Position numbers and translations under genes: made by a program | Source of the DNA: Sphagnum magellanicum | Taxonomy: Eukaryota > Streptophyta > Sphagnopsida > Sphagnales > Sphagnaceae | Reading direction: 5' to 3' | Assembly: GCA_021904315.1 (NCBI GenBank) | Contig: CM038918.1 | Coordinates: 14,275,349 to 14,339,348 of the forward strand | DNA: 64,000 nt | The notes under the pieces: model-generated | The model's database searches: none | The model's input: only the letters and a program-made list of their open reading frames with translations | Told to the model about the DNA's origin: nothing | Part shown: one piece after another, positions 10,691 to 23,724 of the stretch | Layout of the letters: each line of letters starts with the position of its first letter | Numbering within the stretch: the first letter of the stretch is position 1

Positions 10691-13600
10691 GCTCATAAAG
10701 ATGGGGTGCCCTTACCCATTCTATTTTTAAGGTGGGTAAAGCCCATGGGCAAGGGCCATTCTCAAGGTGTAGGACTATAGTAAGTGACTGCTTAATCCAA
10801 GACCCTTTATATGGGGAATGCTTGCACCCTTGGGTTTACCTTACACTAAAGGTTTCATTGTCCCTTCTTTCTTTTAAAAACTACCATAAACTTCCTTAGT
10901 ATATACTATGGTAGCTTCAAATCTAGCGCATCCGATCTAGACATGGGGTTTAGGTTTTACAATGCATGTGAACAAATAAAAAAATAAATCTGCATTTAAA
11001 TGTAATTCAATACTTTAACTTCACATATTTTGGAGCATGTTTGGCAAAAGTCATTGTGCCTTCTTAAACACCTTTCTAATTACACATTATGGATGAGAAG
11101 TGGATGATGGTGGATGAATATCATACATTATGAATCAAAAGTGAATGATGATAAATAAATTTTATTCATGTAATTGAAAAGTGAAAAATGTTGGATATAT
11201 CATCCATTATGGATGAAAATGGAATATTCATGAATGAATTTTATTCATAATAATATTGACATTTATGATGTTGGTAACAATCTTCATAAACTATTCTACT
11301 TTGCAATCAAATTATTCTCAAATTTGTCATGTTAGATGTTTAATTAATTATGTTAAAATAAGGATTATGAAATATCATTTGTGATAGGTATTTTAGATCA
11401 TCATACATTTAAAACCATCAATATCATATAATTTGTGTCCATGGGCATGGTGAAATAAAAGGGTTCAAATTAACTTAAAGGAGTTTAAAAGAGTGATGGT
11501 GTGACACCATTTTGCTTTAAAAGGATTTTGATTCTATAAATGTTAAGTCATTTTAATTTCAAAAAATGTTAACCTTAAGATATGTGGTAGTAGATGAAGA
11601 CATGCATATCAAGTTTGAGGAGGAGACACCTAAATAGAAAACTTGGCAAAGGGATGAATTTCTTCCAAACTTACAAGTCACTATAGAAAATATCCTACTA
11701 AAATTATTTTAGAAATATTTTTTGATTTTTAGTTGAATATTCAACTAAAAATATCAAAAAAATTATATAAAAAAAGTTTCAATGCATCTTATTCTTAAAC
11801 ATTTCATTTGGTGTTGTTTTCTTTCTTATAAAAATATTTGACCATGCGATGTCATATTTTTTGAGTTCACATGTTAATTTTTATTTTGTGATTAAATCAA
11901 ATTTCAAAAGTTCACTATGAGTCCAATTTTTTAAGAACTTATTTGTATTTTTCAATGTGATTCCCATTAAAGTTGAAATCGCAAATGTGAATAATTAAAA
12001 ATTGACAATGTTAATGTTGAAATCTGATTTTACATTTTTAGTCCAAAAAATTTACAAAAATTGTGATAGTCTAAATAGTCCATCTCATTGTCTTTCACCC
12101 ACTACTTGATGAGATCGAATTACAAGAAGGAACCCAAACCCTTGAAGTGAATTCCACTTACTACAAAAGTCTTATGTGAAAATTAATTGTTTTCACACAT
12201 ATTATATCCAACATCATGTTTGTTGTCCATTTGGTGAGCAAAATGTATTTTATGATATTTCAAAAACTTTGCAAACTTTCATTGCATTGAATTTTGCATC
12301 TCACAATTTGGTAATGGAAATTATATGAAATTTATTTTTCATAGCCTTGCAAGTTTTACACACAAATGTCATGTGTCTAAAACATGTTTAAAACATGTAT
12401 GAATAGGATGAATGATTTTTATTCATTTTCATGTTGGATGAATTTTTTAAATTATATTTATATGTGTTCCAAACATGTTTTATATGCACATGTGTGTGCA
12501 AAAAAATCTGAACCTATGAAAAACAAGTTTCATAAGATTTCAAATACTAAATTGTTGGATGCAAAATTTGTGATGTTGGTTTGTCCTTAAAAAAATTAGA
12601 ATTGATCATATTCATTAATGCAAACTTTGGGTTAAGGGGGGTGGGGGAAAGAGATTTAGACAAATGAAAATTAGCATGAATTCTTATTTTCAATATTTTT
12701 TCTATTCCCTTTACTTGGAGTAACATAAACAAAATTTCATCATTCCTATAGAATTAGCATATTAAGCCTTGATGGAATGTACCAAGGAAACAATTTGACT
12801 TCAAGATTTCTTCTCAAAATTATGAATATCAAAGAATGTTCATAACCATATACTATGACAATGAATTTGCATCAAAATCTCCAAGGATCTTGTGTATCAT
12901 TCCAAGAATTTGAAGTTCATTTCACCATCCATCTTCAATTGTATAACAATTCACAAGGAATAAGCAAATCAAAGTCTTACACATACCATTTGCTAAACAA
13001 CATGCCAATCCACCCATAAAAGTTTTGGCAATTTATTTTTTACATTTAATGTAGATAATTCATTGGCTTATAAACTCATGGCCTTGGAGTAGAGGATCAA
13101 TGTAACAAATGATAAACTAAACTCAAAGAAGGATTACAAGGAATTGCACTCAAGATTGTGATTTTCTTTCTTTTTACTTGGTTGTTAAGCTATAATATTC
13201 ATACACCCATTGGGATTTCTCTAGCCCAATGAACTTTAGAAGAAAATGTTGCCAAACTAAAAAGTTGTCACCTCCTTTAGCCACTACTTGCATACCAACC
13301 TTAGTGGCATAAGCTCACAATAATGATTCCCTTGAAGAACTTTCCACCAAATTTGTTGGAGTGCAACTCCATTTGGTATTAAGGGTCTAATGATTAGTCA
13401 TTTGGTAGCAATGATTAGTCTAAAAGCTTTTGATTACTAAATCATCTACCTCAATCTTAGTTAAGGGCCATTTTCCTCCTCTTGGAAGTCTTTTTATTAA
13501 AAATCAAATTTAGTTCATAGTTGATCTTTGTAGTTAATTAAATTTCTTTATATAATTATAGATTATATGTAGCTCATAGTCTCATAGTTTACTTCCTCAA

Positions 13601-14556
13601 ATATGATTTTTAATCATAGTAGATAAAATCCAACACCTCCGATCCCATTAATTGTTTAAAAAAATGTTAGAAGAGGGGTCTTTAGGTTGAATTTAACCTT
13701 GGAATTAAAAAATAATAGTAGTTCAACTTTGTATCCTTTTGTACTAGAACAAAACTCACAACAAATTCAATTTTGATCCACCCAAACCTTTCCAAAACAC
13801 TCTTTTCAAAAATAAATTATTTCAATTTTGTTCTTGATTTTGATTCTTTCTAAAATTTAAGAGGATGGACAATTTCTTTGGTTACATTTCATTTCAAAAA
13901 TTCTCCATTGTATAGATCAATTATGAAATCCATGACAAGAAGCTTTAAAAACATGACATAAGAAATGATAGACAACATGGGTGGGCTAGTCCTCTAGGTT
14001 AGTTTTGCAAGTGCGAACAAAAACCTTGAAAAATTAATATCAAAATAGTGCATGATAGGTATGGTAGCCCATCATATGTTGGTTGTGTGATTATTTACCA
14101 ACAGGAATACATAACCTTCAAAAAAACAATGGTTGGAGCTTTTGTGTCTTTCAATTTATTTTTCCTATTTAGATTTGAAGGGGACAAAATGAGAATTGAC
14201 TTTTGACTAGTCAAACAAAAAGAGTGGTGGATGTTGATTAGATTTAAGCCACATGATTGCTCAACTTTTATAGTCTAGAATTGTTAGAAATTGATCCCAT
14301 CACCAAGCCTTGGTGAACTCATTTGCAATTGATCTTTGTGGTATTGATGCTTTTTGAATTACGTGCAATTTGCTTGCTAGAGGAGCCCTCTTATTTGCTT
14401 TAGTGATATTAGGGTTGGACACTCCAAACATTACAAGATAGGAAAGTAAAGTAAAGAATTATAAAATCAAACTTGACATGAAGGTTTGTTGGCATTATTA
14501 GAGTTTGACCCCCAATAAAACCCCTATTAAGATGGACTCCTACAAGTCTATTAGTG
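10691..14556. other. AT-rich intergenic DNA, nothing supported
   Basis: Contains local ATGGATGAA/TTCATTCAT words at 11090-11250 and no frame longer than about 70 codons with protein-like character. Confidence 0.55.
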
Positions 14557-14763
14557 GGTGCATTCACACTTGATGTTTTTAAGTCAGTGTTAAATCAAAA
14601 TCTAGGTGGCATCCTAGGTGGCATGCAATGTTAAATAGGTGATAGCTCAATGTTAAAGTGAATGTTAGCTTAACCTAAAATCTTCATGGTTGAAGTCCTA
14701 AATGACTAACATGATGTTAGGGGACTCAACACTAGTCTCTCCCTAACACCAAGTGTGAACACA
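14557..14763. mobile_element. Short TIR element C, copy 1
   Basis: About 207 bp with inverted ends GGTGCATTCACACTTGATGT and ACACCAAGTGTGAAC. The interior CATCCTAGGTGGCA and ATGTTAGGGGACTCAACACT is shared with the copies at 20672-20880 and 57269-57478. The superfamily is not determined because no target duplication is convincing. Confidence 0.7.
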
Positions 14764-16383
14764 AATTAAAAGCGTAACAAGTTTGTTGAGAGTTTTGAAT
14801 TAAAGCACCTTCAATGATTGTAATGGAATGGCATGTACAACAAAATTTTGGATGAAGTTAAGCTGTGTGAAAATGAACTCAACTTGTGTAAAAGCATGCA
14901 GAAGAATATTGTGAGTATGTCCAAGCACCATGGCAAAGAAAAAAGAAAGAAAGAAAGACTTGCTTCTAGTTAGATACCTACATTGATTAGTTGGTCATTG
15001 ATTGCTGGATTGGTCAGTCATTGAATGTAATTCATTCACCGACTATTGAATGCTAATTGATTGATTGATCAAAATAGTTGGCCTACATGTGATTATTATA
15101 TTAGTGTGTTGTCTCAATGTAAGAAGACTAACCAATATTTATTGTTTAGTAATCGATTGGGGACAAAGCAAACATTTAACACTAAGTTTAAATGGTGTGG
15201 GACATGCAAACATTTAACACTAAGTGTTTAAGGGAATCCTGTCACAAATACAATGAGCAACTGGAGCTGCTCTTAGCAGCCTATATGTAGTGAAAAGATG
15301 AGGCACAATTTGTTGAATTCTAGATTGAATCAAAACATCAATACAATTGGTCATTATATCTTGTAGCACATCAAATCTCTTGCAGTGAGGTAGGTACTAG
15401 GGGGTGACAATATATAAGAGCTAGTTACAAAAGGGAGGTTTTGTCATATAAAGGTCATGTGGGTGCAGCAGCTTGGGCGGCGTCCAACGACACAGGTAAT
15501 TTATAAAGTTTTTCTTTTGTAAAGCCTGTCAAGCTTGCTGGAAATGGCTGTGGATGCAGTGATGAGCTTCACAGCTTTTCATGAGTATAAAAAGTACCGA
15601 AAGATGATAAATTATCTGTGGATCCTTATTACAGGCCAGATAAAAGTACTGCCTGCTTCCTTTCTTCTCTTCCTTACTGCCCCATTTGCCCATCCAATAT
15701 GTATCTGCAAATGTCGAGAGACATTGTGGTGATCCCCATTACACATGACTTTGGGTCCTGCTATGCACACTTCAGGCCTATAATGCCCAAAGTGTGTAAT
15801 GGGAGCACCAAAATGTGTCTGGGCCGCATCATCCATCCTTTCCAGAGAAAAAGATCAATTTGGCAGAGGGCAGACGGTGCAAAAAAGAATCAGGCAGTAA
15901 TATTGCCTGCAACAAAGACCCATAGCTTATTTAATCTCTTCTGTAAAAACCAGTGATGTTTGGTTCCAGGTTTTGAAGATTTGAAGATGACCTCTGGTCT
16001 CCATTTTGGCTATTTTCTGAATTTGTTGGAACCATTTGGTTGTGTGTTCTTTTCATGAATTTTGTGATGTAGATAAAGTGGCAATCACCTGCAGGAAGAT
16101 GAAGTGAAAGTGGCAATCATCCACAAGAAGATTTAGCCAAATTCTGGCTCGAAATCAGATATAAAGTGCAAATCTTTAACCATCCTTTTACATTTTTGGC
16201 TATTTATTGAAAACCAAATAAATAAATTTGGTGATTTTTATTTATTTTTGATTTCTGATGATTACAACCTTCAAAAATCAGTTAATTTTTTATTTTGAAG
16301 TCCACTTTTTGACGAAATTTCACCAGTAGGAAAAAAGTGCTGATCTGGTATTTTTAATTCGATGTCATTTCTGGTCAGACATT
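14764..16383. other. Intergenic DNA, no gene supported
   Basis: Composition is less AT-rich around 15430-16100, where overlapping frames of 65-112 codons occur on both strands. None shows a domain, and they shadow one another, so no gene is called. The imperfect hairpin at 15735-15803 lies here. Confidence 0.5.
15735..15803. repeat. Imperfect inverted repeat
   Basis: CCCATTACACATGACTTTGGG pairs with CCCAAAGTGTGTAATGGG apart from a small bulge, around a loop of about 30 bases. It lies in a stretch of mixed composition without a supported gene. This could be a fragment of a small TIR element. Confidence 0.75.
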
Positions 16384-16774
16384 AAAGTTATCCGTAAAGT
16401 CATGCGATTAGGGGGCGAGAACGGCCAGTTTCGGCATATTAGGGCATCAAACGCGTAACTGGAAATGAAATTTTACAAAATGAAATAACTGGGACCCAAA
16501 CTAGTTTTTCCACCAATTTTGGTGGTAAACTGAGTTTCATCCTGTGTTTCCTTTTTTCTGAGCCCCTGCATTGCTGCTACATATAATTTCACTTCTCCTA
16601 CCTGTACAATTACTGTAATTACTGTCGAACTTTGTGCATTAAGTGCTGAGTTTCAGCATTTCGTACCTAGATTTAATAAATTTTCCTTACTTTGGGATAC
16701 CACTGGAAAAGGGGATAGGGGGCGAAAGCAGAGGAGATGGGGGTGAAACAGAGGGTGATTGTAGAGATAACTCT
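16384..16774 (+). mobile_element. Non-autonomous TIR element B, copy 1
   Basis: 391 bp with imperfect inverted ends (AAAGTTATCCGTAAAGTCAT at the left, AGATAACTCT at the right) and a 3-bp duplication ATT on both sides. The interior, including TTTTGGTGGTAAACTGAG and TTTCAGCATTTC, is shared with 55037-55449 and with the element split by hAT copy 2. A 3-bp duplication fits the PIF/Harbinger or CACTA superfamilies, but the end bases match neither consensus well. No coding sequence. Confidence 0.7.
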
Positions 16775-17059
16775 ATTAAGACTGTTTCCTCCCATTCCAG
16801 AATCTCTTGTTCTTGATTTTTCAAAAAACATTCCAACTGGGTTGATTCCACTTAATCACACACATTTCCAGATTGGAGATTGTGTAAGTATCAGTGTTGT
16901 ACAACTGATTAGAAATGGCTACCTACCTAAAAACTACAATGTATTTGCAACCTTTTCCCAGAAAAAAATGTGCTTCTCTAAAGTTCTAGTTAGAAGAAAC
17001 ACTCACTTGCTTAGGAATTGGAAAAAATGTTGGGAAAGAGGAACAGAGCCCTGGTGATT

Positions 17060-18090
17060 ATCAACATGGTTCTTAGGATTCATAACCATGGTTCTAAAAA
17101 CTCAAAGATCCAATTCTCAAAAAACTGGAAAAATCAGATAACTGGCCATAAAAGTGCCAGTTCAGTGCTGGTTCTTTCATGAAAATGGTTGGTTCTTTAA
17201 GGGGGTTTGAAATAACCAGGGCTGGCAGTTCTTTGATTCTGACTTTTTTTTTTCAAAGAACCAGAACCAGCAGTTCTCTGAGTCTGAAATGATATAAGAA
17301 CCCAAAACTGCAGTTCTTTGTAAATTCAAATAAGTGCACAACATTGATTGGAACATGGATAAAAGATTGAGTTGTTGGCACATTCTGGTTTCAATTTGGG
17401 TTTCAACAAGAGGCTCGTTCCACGGGTTGGATCCAGGTCCATTTGCAATTTGAAGGTAGTAGGAGGTTTCATTCTCCTTTTCCCAATGTGTAGAATCTGT
17501 AATCCAAGACCCTGGGAACTGGACGTAGAACCAAAACAAAAACCAGCTAAGAACCTCTATCTGGCCCATACTGGTTATTACTAGTATTAGTGGGGTCTGC
17601 AAAGTGTTCATTTTAGGAATTTTAGTCTGTAGCCAAAGTGGTCATCTATAGGAAGATGAAGAAGATGTGCTATATCAGCTTCTGCTGGAATTAGACCTAG
17701 AACTGGATCTAGTTCCAAAGGGAACTTCTTTTCTTGAAAAAAACACTGGAACCACAGGTTTCCTAAGAGACCATGAAAGAGTTGATAAAATTAGAAAACA
17801 AAAGAAACCTCTAGTTTTCTGTACATGTGATGCACCCCTATAAATGAAAAGAATAGAACTTCTTTGGACCAGTGTTGTGTGCTTCTTTGTTTTTTCAAAG
17901 AACCATCAGTTTTGGGTATTTTCAGAAACATGAAAAATCTGTCAGTTCTCAATATTTCAAAAACATCAGAATCAAAGAACCAGCCACTTCCAAGTATTTC
18001 AAAAACAGCAAAATCCAACAACTGCCAGTTCTGGGTATTTCAAAACCCTCAATGAACCAGTGGTTCTTTTTTTACTTTTAAAGTTTTTGT
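17060..18090. repeat. hAT-like subterminal repeat field
   Basis: Words such as CAAAGAACCAG, CAGTTCTTTGATTCTGA and AACTGCCAGTTCTGGGTATT recur in both orientations, and CCAGTGTTGTGTGCTTCTTT at 17868 looks like a hAT terminus. This resembles the subterminal regions of hAT copy 1 and of the element at 19549-19898. I could not pair two termini with a target duplication, so it is probably one or more broken non-autonomous copies. The open frame 17177-17611 is not credible as a gene. Confidence 0.5.
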
Positions 18091-18191
18091 TGAGTTGGTT
18101 CTGTTGGGGTTTCAGAAAATGGGAACAATTGGTTATGTTCATATATAACCAGTCTGATAACTGCAAAGAATAGATGTTGCTTGAAACAACC

Positions 18192-18568
18192 GGCCACAAT
18201 GAACCAGCACCCACCAGCGCACCATGAAGGATGAATGATAAGTAGTCAGGAAACAGTTCTCTGTTGGGTTTCAGTTGCCTAGCTAACCATGGTGATTAGC
18301 TCAGTTTTTTTTTTCTCTACATACTAACAACTCACAAGCAGGTTGTTAGTAGGTAGGTAGTAAAACCAGCCCTTGGCTATGTATAAACCATCTACTTAAC
18401 TACTAGTTACCTATTTTCTTACTTAACTACCTATATGTGAGACCTATTTCCTACAGAATTGGTTACCAAGGTGAAACCAAATATTAACTCAGTTGAGGTT
18501 CATCCACAACTGAGTAATAACAGGCATCCAGTGGATGGTGTGCTGGTGGGTGCTGGTTCAATGTGGCC
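18192..18568. mobile_element. Mutator-like MITE A, copy 2
   Basis: 377 bp starting GGCCACAATGAACCAGCACC and ending GGTTCAATGTGGCC. It is the inverse-orientation relative of 4214-4573, sharing CCATGGTGATTAGCTCAG-like and AACTGAGTAATAACAGGC-like text. A clear target duplication is not visible, so this insertion may be older or its flanks were rearranged. Confidence 0.8.
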
Positions 18569-18587
18569 CACCCAACATTGCCTTCGA

Positions 18588-19030
18588 CCTCCACAATCAC
18601 TTTGCAAACTAAATCATAACAAAAGAATAGTTCACTTCTAGTGTTTTGTCCATGTAACCAACCCATGCAAGCAAAAAGAATTACTCTATTTTTGGACCTC
18701 CGCCACCAGCTTGCAAACTAAAACCAAAACAAAAGTTTGCCTTTAGTGTTCATTCCATGTGGCTCACCTATGTAAGTGAAGAGTAGAACTACTTTTGGAT
18801 CCACAACCAGCTTGCAAACTAAAACCAAAACAAAAGTTTGCCTTTAGTGTTCATTCCATGTGGCTCACCTATGTAACTGAAGAATAGAACTACTTTTGGA
18901 CCTCTGCAACCAGCTTGCAAACTAAACCAAAACAAAAGTTTGCCTTTAGTGTTCACTACATGTGGCTCATCTATGTAAGTGAAGAATAGAACTACTTCTG
19001 GACCTTCACAACCACCATGCAAACTCAACC
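18588..19030. repeat. Tandem repeat, 101-102 bp unit, about 4.3 copies
   Basis: Units start near 18588, 18697, 18799, 18900 and 19001. The central units are nearly identical (AGCTTGCAAACTAAAACC, GTTTGCCTTTAGTGTTCA, TATGTAAGTGAAGAATAGAA); the first is more diverged. The array begins 20 bp after MITE A copy 2. Confidence 0.9.
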
Positions 19031-19548
19031 AAAACAAAAGAAAAGTTTGTCATGACACAAAAAAAATCCACCCATGACCCAAAATAGAAAAAAAAACACC
19101 CACAAACCTCCAAACCCAAAATAGGAAAGAAAAAAATTCACATCCCCCACCCCCCTCTTTCAAAAGCAAAAAAAACCTAAGCCTCTAGGGTGAATTCTGC
19201 ACCTCCTCATTGGTTGTGCAAGATTTCGATTCTTAAACTTGTTAGCAATCATTTTCGCCCCACACTAATGCCAGAGACGCTAATTGGGGTACATAGTTTC
19301 AGAACTAAACCTGAAACTAAACCACACCATACATTCCATAAAGTTTTTAAAAATAGCTAGGACTAAAACCATAAAGTATCATGAGAAATTTTGTCATGTA
19401 TTTGGAAGGTACCTCATATCAGTTTATATCTCTCTCTCTCCTAAAAAATGGGTGGGATATTAGGCCTACTCCATGAAGAGAGCTAGAGAAATTATGTTTA
19501 TTCATAGGTGTAAGATCCTTCCCACTCTTAAGGAGTAGATGTAAGAAC

Positions 19549-19898
19549 CATCCATGATGGGTGGATTATAAAATGACGGATAAATATTTATTGATTATTC
19601 AACTTGGCTTATCCACTTACTTGTCAGTTCACAAAATTTTCAAATAAGTGGTTTTGGTATATAATCATAGTTTTTGAAAACATTCAAAAAGTCAAAGAAT
19701 GGGCTAAAGAACAGTCGATTCTTTGTCAGTTCTTTCATGAAAACTGTCAGTTTTTGAAGTTTTGAAACAACCAGAACTGACACTTCTTTGATTCTGAATT
19801 TTTTTCAAAGAACTAGAATTGACAGTTCTTTGATTCTGAAATATTTAAAGAACCAGAACTCATGATTATTTTTGAATTCAAAGAACCACCGAACACTG
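19549..19898. mobile_element. Short non-autonomous hAT-like element
   Basis: The right end AACCACCGAACACTG is a typical hAT terminus. It is flanked by GTAAGAAC at 19899-19906, and the same 8 bp occur at 19541-19548 just before CATCCATGATGGGTGGAT, which resembles the left end of hAT copy 2. Inside are GTTCTTTGATTCTGAA words in both orientations. About 350 bp, non-coding. The left terminus is only approximate in sequence, so the limits are probable rather than certain. Confidence 0.6.
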
Positions 19899-20671
19899 GT
19901 AAGAACTCTTCCCCCCCCCCCCCTTCCCCTGCGTCATGACCCTGCGTCATGGTAGAACTAAGTTTAGGTTCGTGGAAATTTGGCTTGTGCTTATGTGTAG
20001 GGTAATGCCTGAGGCTGCAAGCTATACTGAGCATAAATCACTGGATGGATTTATTAAAAAAACTTCTTGTAAGACCCAATGGGTATCAACAAATACCCAA
20101 GCTATCATGAAAAAAAAAGAAAATGATGAAATGCTCACAAGAGCAAACATTATATTTTTTGAAATGCCCTTCTCATCAGTTTTATTTTATGCTAACATCG
20201 CAACACCATATCAATGATTGGATCAACATTTGGTGAACACTTAATTTTGAATACATCCTTAAAATGTTATAAAATCACAGATACATGAAAGGAGCAAGTT
20301 TGTGATGAAAGGTTCCTTTCAAGATTAGCAAAGACCAAAACTCAAGATTCCTGTTAAAACCAACAACCAGACAACAGTAATCATAACCTAAGGTTGACCA
20401 TCCAGTCTTTCTACCTCCCAGTATGGATACAGTATCCTTTCGTTTGTTGGATTGAATTGAACTGCCTGCCTACTGTGATCACAGAACTTGCACATTGCAG
20501 ATCTTTCAATTAGATGGAGGCGTCCTGTCTTCTACCTATTTGTCTAGACTATGTAACCACCCACCTCTGCAGAGAGATTTCATTGGTAAATAATGTGGGA
20601 GGAGGGAGGGAGGAAGCGAACTTGGATTATGTAACCCAGCACCTACCAGTTCACCTATGTAACTGGATCAT

Positions 20672-20880
20672 GGTGCATTCACACTTGATGTTAAGTCACT
20701 GTTAAATGAAAATCTAGGTAGCATCCTAGGTAGCACCAAATGTTAAATGAGCGATATTAGCTTAATCTTAAGTGAATGTTAACATAAAATGTTCATGGTA
20801 AGTAGGTGTAAGTACTACATGACTAGCATGGTGTTAAGGGACTTAACACTAGAGTCCCTAACACCAAGTGTGAATGCACC
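20672..20880. mobile_element. Short TIR element C, copy 2 (best preserved)
   Basis: 209 bp bounded by GGTGCATTCACACTTGATGT and CACCAAGTGTGAATGCACC, a nearly perfect inverted repeat of about 23 bp. It is non-coding. The flanks CAT and TTT do not match, so no target duplication is claimed. Confidence 0.8.
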
Positions 20881-21299
20881 TTTAATGTATCATAGATAAA
20901 TAGGTAGGTAATAGAAGTGGTCACTATGTATGTTGTATGCAGGTAAGCAACTTGATGGCTGCTAGGTGCGAAGATGCATGCATGTCAATGGTTAGAACAT
21001 AACCAGTTGTTGATGGGTATCTCGCATCGGGATTGGCTGACTCCATGCAGGTTATAACTCATAACCCATGTCCAGTTTGCCGGGAGCATGCCCAATTGGT
21101 GGGACTTCCATAACTGGTACACACATACATTCACAGGAATGCATTCCATTTGCTTGATTTCTATTGCATCCAGTGGAAGAGGAGCATGCATGTGCATTAT
21201 GCCCACTCACCAACCAGTTATGTATTGTAACCAACTCGAGCTGCTTGGTTATCAACCCATAATCTTGTCACTCTTACAGGGGCTCAATTATATGAGATA

Positions 21300-21447
21300 G
21301 ATAACCTGGCAGATCTCGCCAGTTACCTAGTCTATACCCAACCATCTTGGTTAGCTATGAGACATGAATACAATGAAAAAGTGTTTCTTGTTCACATGAC
21401 ATCCATATTGTATGGTGGTTTGGTGGGTGCTGGTTCACTCTGGCCCA
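21300..21447. mobile_element. MITE A-related fragment
   Basis: The right end TGGTGGGTGCTGGTTCACTC followed by TGGCCC matches the MITE A terminus. The adjoining interior shares a block (ATACAATGAAAAAGTGTTTC) with 55638-55760 in inverse orientation. The left end was not found. Confidence 0.55.
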
Positions 21448-22479
21448 CAAACAGGGGATTCAAAGCTAGACCACTTTTCAGTTATGACTACATTTTTAAA
21501 ATAGAAAATATTCAATAGATTGCCTTTGCATGAAGAATGGAGGTAATTTGACAATGGAGGGGCATTCAGGGCTTCAATGACACCTGCATGTGATCACTTT
21601 GCACAGAAGAGTTTGCTCCAGAAAGGAGTCCCAGACATTGCAGGGCAACAGACCTTTTGGCCTTTTCCTAGCAAGGTGTGATTGATAATAGCATTGAGTC
21701 TGTCTCCCTGACGCCACCATCCTCACTTATTTCTTGGCAGAGCAAGGTACTTGACAGTGTCTTGGACTCTGGAGCCCTTTATGAATTCTGTGTCTGTTGA
21801 AGCAGTCTAATAATACCCAGAAACACACAAATTATCCATTTTGCAGTCAAACATCTATATTTGAGAGTCTACACTAGGGGCCAAGAGAGGGTGTAGGGTT
21901 TACTCCTTCCTAGTCTGGACTCTCTTCTTGACTCTCTAGTACAGAGTCCAGACGACTCTTGATTCCTCCTCACCAGATGAAACAATTTCAATGACCTAAA
22001 AGTCAAGCATGTGCAATTCAGAGCAATTTCTAGAGGAGATTTTGTGTAGGATGGAGAATACTGAATGCTAGGTGGGATCTGAAGGATCAGTTCTCACTGG
22101 GTTTCATGAAAGAACCAGCAAAGATTCTACAGCTTTCTAGGCAGTTATTTGACTTTTAAAAACAATTGAGGATCACAGTTACATGTAATAACCAATGTTG
22201 GCCAGTTCTCACAAGGAGAATTGATTGGTATCACCAAAGATGATAATTGTTTTGAGAATTCAGTTGACAGTTCTCACCCAAGTGAGAACTGAATCCAGTG
22301 AGAATCGGTTATCATATAAAAAATTTGAAGAACGAGGTCAATTCTATGAGAGAATCAAAACCCAGTTATCATGCAGTAAGTAGATCAGGTCAGTTTAGGG
22401 TTTAGGTTAGTGGTTAGATTAGGTTAGTTTGTAGGCACTAGCATCCATTGTATAAAAACCCCTTTTGAGTTAGTCATTT

Positions 22480-23010
22480 TTAATCAAAGTTGTTTTGTGT
22501 TGCTTCTTGTGTTGATCTTTTGAGTTGTTCTTTGTGTTGATTTTTTACATTGCTCTTTGTTTTGTTCCTTTGCATTGTTTCCTTGTGTTTTTTTTTTGTT
22601 GTTCATTTGCATTGTTGATGCTATCAATTCATTGCATTGCTTCTAATGTTGTTGGTTAGTCATGTTGTTGATTTATCGTGTTGTTTTTGTTATTGCTAGT
22701 TCATCATATTGTTGCATGTTCATTGCATTACTTTTCCTATTGTTAGTTTGTTATTTGTTGTAAGTTTGTTGCATTGTTGCTACTATTAATGGTTCATTAT
22801 GTTGTTTGTTTTGTTATTAGTCCTTCTATTGGTTCATTGCGTTGCTATCCTATTATTGTTAATTTGTTGTGTTAATCTTGTTGTTGGTTCATTGTGTTGT
22901 TGATAGTGTTGTTAGTTTGTCATGTTCTTCATTGTGTTGTTGATGGTGTTGTTAGTTTCTCATGTTCCTAATTGTGTTGTTAATGTTGCTTGTGGTTCAT
23001 TGTGTCATTC
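22480..23010 (+). repeat. Degenerate T/G-rich minisatellite in hAT copy 1
   Basis: Short words such as TTGTGTTGTT, GTTGTTAGTTTGTCATGTT and TTCATTGCATTG recur with irregular spacing of about 20-25 bp. The block lies between the 5' terminal region and the transposase frames, in the same relative place as the clearer 22-bp array of hAT copy 2. It has no convincing coding potential. Confidence 0.75.
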
Positions 23011-23724
23011 TTAAATACCTGTTTGAACCCCTTGTTATTAATCCTTTGCATTGTTCATTGCTATTCCCATTACAAGTGTTTTGGTGAGGTACTACCCCTA
23101 TTGCCATCACTTTGTAGGTGGCAAATTGGTGGTCCTTCACGTTGTTATAAGCCTCATGCTTCTAGGTACCCACCATCACCACATAACCTTTTGGGTGTTA
23201 TTGTTGGTTTGTCACATTGTCAATGTTGTTATTAAGTCATTGTGTTGCTTGTGCCATGGTGAGGTACTACCCCCTCCCATTGTGTAGGTGGTGGAGCTCC
23301 CTTGCGATTGGAAAGAAAAGAAAGAAATTGCATATGCCTACAAAATACATTTAACATTTGCATATGCTTGTGAAAAAAATTGAGGATAATTTTGAATCAT
23401 TTATAATTCTTTTTGTAAATGCTTGTATTTTAGGTTGTAATGTAGGTTTTGGTCTTTTGATTTATCATACATTTATTTGGTTTTTTTTCTCCATCTCAAA
23501 TCTTAGGTTGAAATTTTTTCAATCTTCTAAAAATGAAAAGATTATAAATGAAAATACATGTGAAGTGTTTATGAATAATGTAATGGGAAAAAATATGAAA
23601 TAAACCCTAGTTTTCAAATTGAAAGTAATCAAAACACAAAAAATGAAAAAAAAAAAAAAAAAATCATAAGAAAATTGCATGTTCTAAGAATAATGTGGAA
23701 GTCACATGGTAGAAACTCTTTATT

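Noticed and set aside
17177-17611. 144-codon minus-strand frame
   Set aside because: Lies in hAT-like subterminal repeats with GTTCTTTG words; no domain.
18819-19037. Apparent 34-residue protein repeat
   Set aside because: Units are 101 and 102 bp, so the frame is not kept through the array; a by-product of tandem DNA.
19909-19924. Poly-C and poly-G tracts here and at 36109-36128 and 37387-37402
   Set aside because: Simple homopolymers, possibly with base-count errors; not treated as functional elements.
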